In this document: one piece after another, positions 52,810-61,352 of the stretch | How positions within the stretch are numbered: position 1 is the first letter of the stretch | Layout: each line of letters opens with the position of its first letter | Source of the DNA: UBA668 sp039796575 | GTDB taxonomy: Bacteria; Actinomycetota; Acidimicrobiia; Acidimicrobiales; Ilumatobacteraceae | NCBI GenBank assembly: GCA_039796575.1 | Contig: JBDKJP010000061.1 | Span: 1-64,000 of the forward strand | Reading direction: 5' to 3' | Length of the DNA: 64,000 nucleotides | Translations under genes and position numbers: made by a program | The notes under the pieces: generated by a model | Database searches by the model: none | The model's input: the letters and a program-made list of their open reading frames with translations, nothing else | Told to the model about the DNA's origin: nothing

Positions 52810-55406
52810 CGCAGTTTCACCGTCTGGATGCAGGAGATCGCCTGGTTGGGCGACACCGTGAGTGTGATCTTCGACCACGGCTCACCCGGGATGGGCGTCA
52901 CCGTGAACGGGTAGTCGGAACCGGCCGACTTGCACGACCAGCTGACCGGTTCGTACTTCTTGATTGCCGACAGGTTCCACGGCGTGATGTCGACCGTGAT
53001 CGGTGCACCACCGGGGAGGTCGAAGTCGAACGTGCCACTGCGGTACTGCTGGCTCGTGGTGGCGATCGTGAGGTCCTGCGAGTTCTGGTACGAGAACGGG
53101 TCGGCCGCGGCGGTGCTGCCGACGCGGGTCTGCAGGGTCACGGTGCCGCCGCACTCGGCGAGTGCCACCGAGTTGATGGCACCGGCGAACTGCGCCCAGT
53201 CGGGCAGCACGTACAGGTCGGCCACGGCGGCGTTGGTGTACGGGCCACCGGTCGGCACGGCCGGCACCGGGTCGCTCACCGTGACGATGCGGCTGAGGAT
53301 CTCGGTGTTGGCGATCGACGTGGAGGTCGGGTTCTCGTGGAACGTGTACGGCAGGGTGTACACCTTCGTGGCACGCCAACCGTCGGTACTGCCCCAGCTG
53401 GTGTTGCCGGCGGTGTACAGCGCCTCGGTGGTGGCCTCCCAGAAGTCGAACGGGGTCGAGTACACCTTGTTCTCGCGCCAGCCGTCGGCCTCACCGGCCG
53501 CGGTGTTGTTCGAGTCGTAGGTCGACTTCGTCGTGGTCTCCCAGCGGTTGAACGGCGCCGTGTACACCTTGGTGGCGTCCCAGCCGTCGCTGTTGCCGTC
53601 GACCGTGTTGCCCGAGTTGTACGCCGACTCGGTGGTGGCCTCCCACCCGTCGTACGGCGAGCTGTACGAGATGACCGTTCGGAAGCCGTCGTTCTGGTCG
53701 GCCGTCAGGTTGCTGCGGTCGTAGAGCGTCTTCGTGGTGCTGGTCCAGTTGCCGAGCGAGCCCGGGCTGCTCACGCGAGCACGCCAGCCGTCGGCGTCGC
53801 CGGGCGAGACGTTGTTGCTCTCGTAGTTGCTGCGGTTCGTGGAGCCCCAGGTGCTGCCCGACTTCTTCTCGTACGTGATGCCGTTGCCGGCACGTTCGTA
53901 CGTGGTCTTGTAGCCGCGGAGGAAGTTCTCGAGGTGGTAGCCCTTGTCGTACGTGAAGCGGTAGCCACGCTCGAAGGTCTCGAGGTGGTAGCCCGCACCC
54001 TGGGTCTGCCAGGTGGAGGTGCCGTTCACGTCGCTGCCCACGTACACACCGATGAACCGGTCGACGTCGACGTCGAAGGCTCGGGCGATGCGGTTGGCGC
54101 GGTTCCACGACATCTGGTTGTACGACGAGCCCCCCGCGGTGGGCAGGCCGATGTCGTCCTCGTGCATCGTGGCCGGGTAGCCGGTGGCCGACGTCGCGTT
54201 GAGCCGGTTGTAGGTGGGCATGCCGTCGGTGAAGAAGATGAGCGTGTCGGGCAGCACCTGCTGGGTGGTGCCGTCGGCGTTCATGAACATGCGCACGAGG
54301 GCGTCCTCGTAGTTGGTGCTGCCGCTCGAGGTGAGCGTGCCGATCTGGGTCTTCAGGTCGGCGACGTCGGCGTCGACGAGCATGTCGTAGTAGCGGCTCC
54401 AGCCGGCACCGGCGCCGAGCGTGCTGGCGGTGCTGCTGAACCGCACCACCTGCAGCTTGATCGGCGTGCCGGCGAACGAGTTGACGAATTGCGTGAGGCC
54501 GTTGCGGACGCTCGTCATGTTGGTCGAGCCGATCGAGCCCGAGGTGTCGACGAGCATGCCGAAGTTGCCGCCGCAGCGCGAGCGGGTGGCCGAGAACGTG
54601 GGCGCGACATTCACGTTCGTCGTGCTGAGGTTGGTCTCGCGGTCCACACCACCGGCGCTGAGCGTGATCTTGTCCTCACCACCACCGGCACCGGCGATGT
54701 CGCCGCCACCGTTGATGGTCACCGTCACACGACGGCCGTTCTTGATGTGGTACGTCGGGTCGTCGCTCGCGGCCACGCCCGAGCCCTCATCGGGCGCGGC
54801 GGGGTCGAGCGCCAGAGCCACCAGCATCACCCAGGTGGGCTCGGTAACGCCGGGCACCCACGCGGTACCGGAGGGCGGTGGCTCCACGTTGTGGAGAATG
54901 GTCATCTCGTCGCACGTCGGCGCGGCGCCGTCGACCGACACACACGCGATGCGCACGACCTCGAACTCGCCGCGGGTGTTCTCGACGTAGCGGTACGACA
55001 CGGTGGTGCGCACCGGGATGGGCACGGTGTCACCGGCGATGTAGCCCGTCCAGCTCAGCATGAGCGCGTTCGAACCGCCGACGTTGATGCCGGGAGGGCA
55101 CACTGCGCCGCACGGTGAGGCACCGGGCGAGGTGTCGACGTCTTCCGCCGACGCGAGGTCGGCCGGCATCCACAGACCCACGTTCTGTTCCGAACGCGAG
55201 TTGTTGAGACGGCCCTCGCTGTTGTCGGTCTGGCGGATGATGACCGTCGTGGCCATCGCCATCGCCGCGGTGAGCGTGCCGGTGACCATGATGCCGATCA
55301 GCAGCTCGGGCAGGGTCATGCCGGCATCGCCGCGGGCAGCGCGACGTTCGGCGCGACGCTCCGCTCGACGTGTACGGAACGGACGACGGCGCTCGTGCTC
55401 AGACAT
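52806..55406 (-). CDS. Modular minor pilin (PilW-like) with von Willebrand A module and tandem-repeat insert
   Basis: 866 residues. Class III prepilin signal: basic residues 1-26, then GDAG|MTLPELLIGIMVTG with cleavage after Gly29 and Glu at +5. VWA module from about residue 280: MIDAS DTSGSIG (about 286), then IFFTDGMPTYN. After the strand DRFIGVYVGSD (about 450) comes an insert: two 17-residue units GYHLETFERGYRFTYDK and GYHLENFLRGYKTTYER (472-505), then five 34-residue repeats (520-689) beginning W-x-x-T-(T/N) and containing DG(W/F). The VWA fold seems to resume at NTEILSRIVTV. Probably the pilus-tip adhesin. Overlaps pilV and pilX-like genes. Confidence 0.88.
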   Translation of the reverse strand: MSEHERRRPFRTRRAERRAERRAARGDAGMTLPELLIGIMVTGTLTAAMAMATTVIIRQTDNSEGRLNNSRSEQNVGLWMPADLASAEDVDTSPGASPCGAVCPPGINVGGSNALMLSWTGYIAGDTVPIPVRTTVSYRYVENTRGEFEVVRIACVSVDGAAPTCDEMTILHNVEPPPSGTAWVPGVTEPTWVMLVALALDPAAPDEGSGVAASDDPTYHIKNGRRVTVTINGGGDIAGAGGGEDKITLSAGGVDRETNLSTTNVNVAPTFSATRSRCGGNFGMLVDTSGSIGSTNMTSVRNGLTQFVNSFAGTPIKLQVVRFSSTASTLGAGAGWSRYYDMLVDADVADLKTQIGTLTSSGSTNYEDALVRMFMNADGTTQQVLPDTLIFFTDGMPTYNRLNATSATGYPATMHEDDIGLPTAGGSSYNQMSWNRANRIARAFDVDVDRFIGVYVGSDVNGTSTWQTQGAGYHLETFERGYRFTYDKGYHLENFLRGYKTTYERAGNGITYEKKSGSTWGSTNRSNYESNNVSPGDADGWRARVSSPGSLGNWTSTTKTLYDRSNLTADQNDGFRTVISYSSPYDGWEATTESAYNSGNTVDGNSDGWDATKVYTAPFNRWETTTKSTYDSNNTAAGEADGWRENKVYSTPFDFWEATTEALYTAGNTSWGSTDGWRATKVYTLPYTFHENPTSTSIANTEILSRIVTVSDPVPAVPTGGPYTNAAVADLYVLPDWAQFAGAINSVALAECGGTVTLQTRVGSTAAADPFSYQNSQDLTIATTSQQYRSGTFDFDLPGGAPITVDITPWNLSAIKKYEPVSWSCKSAGSDYPFTVTPIPGEPWSKITLTVSPNQAISCIQTVKLR
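53340..53849 (-). repeat. Five in-frame 102-bp (34-residue) repeats in the VWA pilin
   Basis: Residues 520-689 of the VWA pilin divide exactly into five 34-residue units, each starting with Trp and holding Y at position 9, N at 13 and DG(W/F) at 20-22. The three units nearest the C-terminus (53340-53645) are the most alike. Confidence 0.88.
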
Positions 55407-55890
55407 CGCTCTTCACCACCTGGATCGATCGGGTGTTCTTGCCGTCCGGGCTGGTGATGCTGATGGTCACCATCTGCACCAGACCCGGGGTGCGCACGCC
55501 ATCGGGGCATGCGCCGGCCTGCCACGTACCGGCGTTGGCCGCCGACGCGGCCGGTACGTAGTACTGGTACGACACCGAGGCCTGGCTCGGGTCCCACTTC
55601 TCCGCCAAGGCCGCCGCCTCGACGTAGATCTTGTAGTCGCAGCCCTCGTTGGCGCGGTTCACACGGTCGGCCGCGTTGGCCAGCACCGTCTCCATGCGGG
55701 CCAGGTTGCGCGACTGCGAGGAGGTGCGCACGCTCAGACCGGCGGCGAGCAGGATGGGCACGATGGCGATCGACATCAGCACGACGGCCACCAGCACCTC
55801 GGTGAGGCTGTAGCCCGCGTCGCGCCGCGCGTCGTCCCTCAGCTCGTCGAGCTGTCGGGTCGCTCCCATTGGTTCGAGCTCCATGCTCAT
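55399..55890 (-). CDS. PilV-like minor type IV pilin
   Basis: 163 residues from ATG 55890. Prepilin signal RRDAG|YSLTEVLVAVVLMSIA with Glu5; hydrophobic helix to about residue 50; globular part with two cysteines (NEGCDYK, GACPDG) likely forming a disulfide. Its stop overlaps the VWA pilin start (8-bp overlap), so these accessory pilins are made together. Confidence 0.85.
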   Translation of the reverse strand: MSMELEPMGATRQLDELRDDARRDAGYSLTEVLVAVVLMSIAIVPILLAAGLSVRTSSQSRNLARMETVLANAADRVNRANEGCDYKIYVEAAALAEKWDPSQASVSYQYYVPAASAANAGTWQAGACPDGVRTPGLVQMVTISITSPDGKNTRSIQVVKSDV

Positions 55891-55993
55891 TCCCGCTCCC
55901 GCTTTCTTCGTCCGGGGTTTCATCGGCACGTCGCGCGCCGAACTGCAGTCAGAATTTCCGCAGTTCGGCGACGTCGCGTGGGAAAACTCCGAA

Positions 55994-56019
55994 GGGGCCG
56001 GGGCTGTTGCCCCGACCCC
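55994..56019 (-). terminator. Hairpin after pilA (terminator/attenuator)
   Basis: On the minus strand GGGGTCGGGGC-AACA-GCCCCGGCCCC followed by TTCGGAGTTTTCC, 33 bp after the pilA stop. Partial readthrough here would give high pilin and low accessory-pilin expression. Confidence 0.75.
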
Positions 56020-56051
56020 TTCGTGAAGGTTGTTCAGACTGACGCTGAGAC

Positions 56052-56390
56052 TCAGAAGCCTGCGCAATCGCCAGCACCGGCGATCGTGGGGGGCGTGGTG
56101 GTCCAGGTGGCAGTCCAGCGAGCCGACGGATCGGTCTTCAGGTAGGCCGGCACGAGGTCGGTCCAGGCGGCAGCGTCGCCGCCGGTGTCGGCGAAGAAGC
56201 TCTCGAACGACGTCTCGATGGCGCGGCGCTCGACCTTGCAGCTGTTCTCCTGGCCCTTGTCGGTGATGCCGCGGACGGCGAACACGGTGACGGTGGCGAG
56301 GATGCCGAGGATGACGATCACGATCAGGAGCTCGACGAGGGTGAAGCCTCGATCCTTCTTCTGTGCGACCATTTCGGTGTTGGTGTCCAT
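56052..56390 (-). CDS. pilA: Major type IV pilin PilA-like
   Basis: 112 residues from ATG 56390 with GGGAGGA upstream. Prepilin signal KKDRG|FTLVELLIVIVILGILA, Glu5 present, single long helix; the small globular part has a cysteine pair (ENSCKVE and GDCAGF), the C-terminal disulfide loop of pilins. Short size and its own terminator fit the main fibre subunit. First gene of the leftward set pilA, pilV-like, VWA pilin, pilX-like. Confidence 0.93.
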   Translation of the reverse strand: MDTNTEMVAQKKDRGFTLVELLIVIVILGILATVTVFAVRGITDKGQENSCKVERRAIETSFESFFADTGGDAAAWTDLVPAYLKTDPSARWTATWTTTPPTIAGAGDCAGF

Positions 56391-56605
56391 GTGGGGTTCC
56401 TCCCGCTTGTATGTCTTCTGTGAACGCCGTCTTGACCGTGACGGTCGTACGAACGCATCCAAGGTTTCGGTACGGCCCGAACCGAACTTGAGAGGAAAGT
56501 TTTCAAATTTCTCAGAACCTCAAGCGAGCCAGCTTCCGGACCGATGATCGTGCAGGACTCAGGAACGGCCTGCACAAGGCCATCGGATGAAGTGGAAGCG
56601 GGCTC

Positions 56606-57130
56606 ATGTTGCGTCGAAGCGAGAAGAACTGGATGGAGCACGAGGAGGAGGCCCCGAAGGGGTTCCTCGACGAGAGCCCCGACAACACGGCGGCCCAGGC
56701 GGCCACCGAGCTGCGTGACCGTGTGACCAAGGTGGAGCAGCAGGTGCTCGCCCAGTACACCGCCACAGCTGCGTACGCGACACTCGCACAGCAGGGCGTG
56801 GAGACGGCTCGTGCCGAGGCCCGTGCCGACCTCGATCGCACGCAGGCCACCATCATCGGTCTACTCGACCGGCTGCGCACCGACCTCGGCAACCGCATCG
56901 ACGGCATCGAGGGTCGGCCGTCGCTGCCGAGCACCTCGCTGGCGCTCGACGCCGCCTCGCGCCTCGCCGCGATGGAGGACCGCATGAACGCGATGGTGGG
57001 CGCCCTCGAATCCTGCGTGCGCGACAACCTCCTCCTGCGTCAGCAGGTCGACGAGCTCCTCCAGCGGCAGATGCAGCAGGACGGCTGGCTCGTCAGCAGC
57101 GGCAGCGCGTCCGAGCTCTCCCTCCGCTGA
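56606..57130 (+). CDS. Coiled-coil protein, function unknown
   Basis: 174 residues from ATG 56606 (ATG 56633 also possible). Almost wholly helical; heptad-like sequence from about 35 to 155 (AATELRDRVTKVEQQVLA, DLDRTQATIIGLLDRLRTDL, LLLRQQVDELLQRQ). No signal peptide or membrane helix, so probably cytosolic. Divergent from pilA; no family recognised. Confidence 0.65.
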   Translation: MLRRSEKNWMEHEEEAPKGFLDESPDNTAAQAATELRDRVTKVEQQVLAQYTATAAYATLAQQGVETARAEARADLDRTQATIIGLLDRLRTDLGNRIDGIEGRPSLPSTSLALDAASRLAAMEDRMNAMVGALESCVRDNLLLRQQVDELLQRQMQQDGWLVSSGSASELSLR

Positions 57131-57161
57131 GCCGCACTCCACGGTCGGTACCGTGGCGGGC

Positions 57162-58352
57162 GTGACCGCCCTAACCGCCCGCATCCGGCTGCAACCGAAC
57201 CGCGAACGGTCGCTGCTGCGCCGTCACCCGTGGGTGTTCAGCGGTGCCATCGCCCGCGTCGACGGGTCGCCCGAGCCCGGCGACACCGTGCTGGTGCAGG
57301 CATCCGACGGCACCGCGCTCGGCTGGGCGGCGTACAGCCCGGCCTCGCAGATCCGGGCGCGCATGTGGACCTTCGACGAGTCGCAGACCGTCGATGCCGA
57401 GTTCGTGGCCGCGCAGGTGCACGCCGCAGCCGCACGGCGTGCCGCGCTGCTCGCCGGCGACACCGACTCCGCCCGGCTGGTGTTCAGCGAAGCCGACGGC
57501 GTGCCGGGCCTGGTGGCCGACCGCTACGGCGACACCGTCGTGTGCCAGTTCACCACCGCTGGCGCCGATGCCTGGCGCGATGTCCTGGCCGAGGCGCTGG
57601 CCGCGCTGCCCGGTGTGGCGTGCGTGTACGAACGCAGCGACGCCGACGTGCGCGAGCGCGAGGGGCTCGCCGAGCGCACCGGTCTGCTGCGCGGCGCCGA
57701 ACCGTCGCCCGACCTCGTTGCGCACGAGTCGGGCTTCCGCTTCGCGGTCGACGTGGCCGACGGCCACAAGACCGGCTTCTACCTCGACCAGCGCGGCGCA
57801 CGCGCCGCGGTGGCATCACTCGCCGATGGCCGTCGGGTGCTCAACGTGTTCTCGTACACCGGCGCGTTCAGCGTCATCGCCGCGGGCCGCGGTGCCGCGG
57901 CGGTCACGTCGATCGACTCGTCGGGCCCGGCGCTCGCCACGGCCGCACGCAACGGCGAGCTGAACGGTGTCGACATCGGCGAGCTGATGGAGGCCGATGC
58001 GTTCACCGCGTTGCGCGGCCTGCGCGACCGGGCGAACCAGTACGACCTGATCTGCCTCGACCCGCCGAAGCTGGCCAACAGCGAGAAGCAGCTCGACAAG
58101 GCCACTCGCGCCTACAAGGACCTCAACCTGCTCGCCGTGAAGCTGCTCGCACCGGGCGGCATGTTGCTCACCTGGAGCTGCAGCGGCGCGATGACGATGG
58201 ACCTCTTCCAGAAGGTGGTCGCCGGTGCCGCGCTCGACGCGAAGCGCACCGTGCGCATCGTCGGCCGCCTCCACCAGCCGACCGACCACCCGGTGCCCCT
58301 GGCCTTCCCCGAGGCCGAGTACCTCAAGGGCCTCACCCTCCTCGCCGACTGA
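57162..58352 (+). CDS. RlmI-like 23S rRNA (cytosine-C5) methyltransferase
   Basis: 396 residues from GTG 57162, chosen because TACCGT ends 7 bases upstream with no ribosome site (GTG 57153 is in frame). N-terminal PUA domain RERSLLRRHPWVFSGAI, EEHE-like middle region, and Rossmann methyltransferase RVLNVFSYTGAFSVIA, DPPKLANSEKQ and LLTWSCSGAM (catalytic Cys region). RlmI methylates C1962 in E. coli 23S rRNA; this is the likely activity. Confidence 0.88.
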   Translation: MTALTARIRLQPNRERSLLRRHPWVFSGAIARVDGSPEPGDTVLVQASDGTALGWAAYSPASQIRARMWTFDESQTVDAEFVAAQVHAAAARRAALLAGDTDSARLVFSEADGVPGLVADRYGDTVVCQFTTAGADAWRDVLAEALAALPGVACVYERSDADVREREGLAERTGLLRGAEPSPDLVAHESGFRFAVDVADGHKTGFYLDQRGARAAVASLADGRRVLNVFSYTGAFSVIAAGRGAAAVTSIDSSGPALATAARNGELNGVDIGELMEADAFTALRGLRDRANQYDLICLDPPKLANSEKQLDKATRAYKDLNLLAVKLLAPGGMLLTWSCSGAMTMDLFQKVVAGAALDAKRTVRIVGRLHQPTDHPVPLAFPEAEYLKGLTLLAD

Positions 58353-58393
58353 CGTTGCGCGAGTCCCACCGTTTCGGTGGAGTCCGTGTGACG

Positions 58394-58813
58394 TCAGTGG
58401 GCGGCGCCGGGGTTCTCCTGCACGAGCTCGATGAGCGTGCCGAAGCTGCCCTTCGGGTGGATGAACGCCACGGTGGTACCACGGCTGCCGGGGCGCGGGG
58501 CCTTGTCGATGGGCGTGGCGCCGGCGGCGATCATCGCGTCGAGGGCCTCCTGGCAGTTGTCGACGCGGTAGCCGACGTGGTGCAGCCCTTCGCCGCGCTT
58601 CTCGATGCTCTTCGCGATGGGGCTGTCGGGACGCGTGGCGGCGGTGAGCTGGATGTAGCTGTCGGCCACCTTCACCAAGGCCTCCTCCACGCCGTCGCTC
58701 TCGACGATCTCGCGGTGGTGCACCTCGGCCCCGAACGCCTCGGCGTAGTACGCGATGGCGGCCTCGAGGTCCTTGACGGCGATGGCGATGTGGTCGATCT
58801 CGGTGAGCAGCAT
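58394..58813 (-). CDS. mce: Methylmalonyl-CoA epimerase
   Basis: 139 residues, glyoxalase/VOC fold of the usual epimerase size. Motifs: EIDHIAIAVKDLEAAIAYY (metal His), EGLHHVGYRVDN, FIHPKGSFGTLIELVQ (metal Glu). Interconverts (2R)- and (2S)-methylmalonyl-CoA in propionate or ethylmalonyl-CoA metabolism; ccr at 61353 fits that pathway. Confidence 0.93.
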   Translation of the reverse strand: MLLTEIDHIAIAVKDLEAAIAYYAEAFGAEVHHREIVESDGVEEALVKVADSYIQLTAATRPDSPIAKSIEKRGEGLHHVGYRVDNCQEALDAMIAAGATPIDKAPRPGSRGTTVAFIHPKGSFGTLIELVQENPGAAH

Positions 58814-58893
58814 CCGCCCAGTGAAACAGATCGACGACCGGTGGCGTCAAGGTGGGCGTGGCAACGACGACACTGGTGCCACAGGCACCGCAC

Positions 58894-59349
58894 ATGGCGA
58901 TCGACTTCGACACCTTCTACCGCATCCACCGGGCCGACGCAGTCCGCTGGGCCGTGGCCTTGGTAGGTCGGCGCGACGTGGCGGAGGACCTGGCGCAGGA
59001 CGCGCTCGATGCCGTCGGTCGGAAGCTCGACGGCATCGACGACCCGGCCGCGTACCTGCGGCGCACGGTGGTGAACCGTTGTGCGTCGTGGCACCGGTCG
59101 AACGGGCGCGCTCGTCGTCGTGAAGCACGGGCCGCCGCCGGCGTGCCCGCCGTGTACACCCAGCCGACCGGGGAGATGCTCGACGCGCTGGCACGCCTGC
59201 CGTACCAACAGCGGGCCGCCATCACGTTGCGCTACTGGGCCGACTGGACCGACGACCAGATCGCCGATGCCCTCGGCTGCGCGCCCGCCACGGTGCGGGT
59301 GCTGCTGCACCGCGGCATCGGCGCACTGCGCGAGGAGATCGAACGATGA
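58894..59349 (+). CDS. ECF-type RNA polymerase sigma factor
   Basis: 151 residues from ATG 58894. Region 2 (TFYRIHRADAVRWAVALVG, DVAEDLAQDALDAVGR) and region 4 (LPYQQRAAITLRYWADWTDDQIADALGCAPATVR) of SigE-like ECF factors. Its stop overlaps the next gene (ATGA), which encodes the probable anti-sigma factor that would hold it at the membrane until a signal arrives. Confidence 0.93.
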   Translation: MAIDFDTFYRIHRADAVRWAVALVGRRDVAEDLAQDALDAVGRKLDGIDDPAAYLRRTVVNRCASWHRSNGRARRREARAAAGVPAVYTQPTGEMLDALARLPYQQRAAITLRYWADWTDDQIADALGCAPATVRVLLHRGIGALREEIER

Positions 59350-61271
59350 ACGACGACGAACTGATCGCCCGGATGCGCGCCGCGCTCGACGAGGCCGCCA
59401 CCACCGAGGTCGAGGCGGGCGATGCGACGGTGGTCGCCCCGCCAGCCTCGTCGTCGCGAGGTCGCTGGCTGGCCGTCGCCGCAGCCGTGGTGCTCGTGGC
59501 CGGCGGCGTCGCCGCGCTCTCCTGGAACCGCGGCGACGGGCCGAGTACCGTCCCGGCAACATCCGGTGAACCGTTGCCTGGTCCCGGCGTGGAACTCTTC
59601 GGTACCGCGGTCATCATCGACGACGGCAGCGGCCCGAAGCTCGCGGTGGAGGTGCTCGCCTCGCTGCCACCACAGGGTGGCGTGATCCCGCTCGCCGGGT
59701 TCGACTGGTCGATGGTCGAGGGCGAGGAGTCGTTCGGCGGCACCACGTGGACCGACTTCCTCACCCTCAACGGCACCTGGGACGGCGAGGTGTTCACCCT
59801 CACGCGCCCGCCGGTGGAGCCACCGATCATCGATCGCGCGGCGCCCGAACCGACGCCAGGCTGCGCCGAGGCCACGGCCGATGCAGCGGCTGACGCGGTC
59901 GCCACGCTCGACTGGCAGGCGTTGCGCATCTCCGGGTGGACCACCGACACCGTCGACGGCAACTGCGGTACCACCGTGACCGCCTGGTTCGACTCGGCCG
60001 AGCTGCGCACGGCGATCGAAGGCATCCGTGGCCAGGGACACGAAGTGACGGTGTCGCTCACGTTCCGGCCGGTGCAGGGCCAGCCGGTGTCGACCACCAC
60101 CACCGCTCCCGACATCGAACCGGCGAGTTGGTACGAGCTCGACCTGCCGGGCTTCACCGCCGAAGCGGCGACCTACACGCCGTGTTGCCCGCCGACTCCA
60201 GCGCCCGGTCCGGCGACCGTCATGGCCTGGCGCTCGCTCGACGCCCCGTACGGCGGCATCCTCACGCTCACCGCAACGCCGCAGATCGACGGCAGCGAGC
60301 CGGTGCTCACCTACGCCTGGACCGACATGTCCGACGAGCGCGCGGCCGAGCTGCAGGCGAAGGTCGTACCCGGATCGGGTCTGCCGTACGTGCTCGACGA
60401 TCCGTCGATGGAGCTCGTCGGCAACGGCTTCGCCGTCTTCGGTGAACTCACTTCGCAGCGCTACACCAGCGAGGCCGGGACAGTCGAGCTACGGGTCGGT
60501 GACTACGCGGGCCAGCTCGAGCGGCTGACGCACAACGAGCACGCCAGCGCCACCGTGGCCGGATCGCCCGCCGACGTCGTCGACACCCCCGCAGGTCCAG
60601 TGGTGGTCTGGCGACTCACGAACGGCGACTGGGCCGAGCTGATCATCAGCGACGGCCTGCGCGACCGCGTCGAGGAGATCCTCGCCGCGCTCAGGTCGGC
60701 GCATCGTCCGTCGGAGTTCACGCCGACCACGGTCACGCTCGCCGTCCCGACCACCGTGCTCCCGTCCACCACCTACCGCGCCAACGTCGGCGGCATCATC
60801 GACAACGGCGACGGTCGTGGCCCGATGCTCACGTTCTTCTGGGAGGAATCACTGCCGCCGCAGGGCGGCAGCCTGCCGCTCGCCGGGTTCGACTGGGACA
60901 TGGTGGAGGGCGAGCAGACGGTGAACGGCGTCACGTGGCTCGAGCAGTCGGTCGGTGTGACCGGCACGTTCGACGGCACCACGTTCACGCTCACCGAGCC
61001 GATCGCCACACCGTTCACCTTCACCGACGACGTGCTCACCTACGGCACGCTCACCGAGGGGTGCGCCGAGGCCGACATCGCGCCCGCGCTCGCGGCGCTG
61101 AACGCGCTCGATCATCAGGCGCTGGGCCTCATCGAGAGCAGCGACTACGTGTGGGACGGCCATTGCGGCGTGCAGGTGCACGCGATGTTCGACACGCCCG
61201 AGCTGCGCGATGCGATCGCCACGCTCGGCGACGACGTGATGGTGCGCATCGCGTTCCAGCCGGTCGGCTGA
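59346..61271 (+). CDS. Probable anti-sigma factor with duplicated extracytoplasmic domain
   Basis: 641 residues. Short cytosolic start MNDDELIARMRAALDEA (about 1-38), one membrane helix (WLAVAAAVVLVAGGVAAL), then ~580 exported residues. Two copies of a ~150-residue unit are evident: SLPPQGGVIPLAGFDWSMVEGE (about 105) and SLPPQGGSLPLAGFDWDMVEGE (about 505), each followed by GT(W/F)DG and a Cys-containing ALD-Q-AL segment. No zinc HxxxCxxC motif is seen. Coupling to the sigma gene gives the role; the large outer part probably senses a ligand or wall state. Confidence 0.75.
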   Translation: MNDDELIARMRAALDEAATTEVEAGDATVVAPPASSSRGRWLAVAAAVVLVAGGVAALSWNRGDGPSTVPATSGEPLPGPGVELFGTAVIIDDGSGPKLAVEVLASLPPQGGVIPLAGFDWSMVEGEESFGGTTWTDFLTLNGTWDGEVFTLTRPPVEPPIIDRAAPEPTPGCAEATADAAADAVATLDWQALRISGWTTDTVDGNCGTTVTAWFDSAELRTAIEGIRGQGHEVTVSLTFRPVQGQPVSTTTTAPDIEPASWYELDLPGFTAEAATYTPCCPPTPAPGPATVMAWRSLDAPYGGILTLTATPQIDGSEPVLTYAWTDMSDERAAELQAKVVPGSGLPYVLDDPSMELVGNGFAVFGELTSQRYTSEAGTVELRVGDYAGQLERLTHNEHASATVAGSPADVVDTPAGPVVVWRLTNGDWAELIISDGLRDRVEEILAALRSAHRPSEFTPTTVTLAVPTTVLPSTTYRANVGGIIDNGDGRGPMLTFFWEESLPPQGGSLPLAGFDWDMVEGEQTVNGVTWLEQSVGVTGTFDGTTFTLTEPIATPFTFTDDVLTYGTLTEGCAEADIAPALAALNALDHQALGLIESSDYVWDGHCGVQVHAMFDTPELRDAIATLGDDVMVRIAFQPVG

Positions 61272-61348
61272 ACTGGGCGTGATGCGTCCCGGTTTCCGGG
61301 ACGCAGAGCACCCAGAAGCCGAAGTGGGACGGACGACGCCCAGAAGCC
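61271..61348 (-). repeat. Dispersed 3'-end repeat, copy E
   Basis: Reverse orientation: starts 4 bp beyond the ccr stop (ccr is on the minus strand) and ends at the stop of the anti-sigma gene. Contains the two modules and hairpin TGCGTCCCGG-AAA-CCGGGACGCA. Confidence 0.85.
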
Positions 61349-61352
61349 CCCG

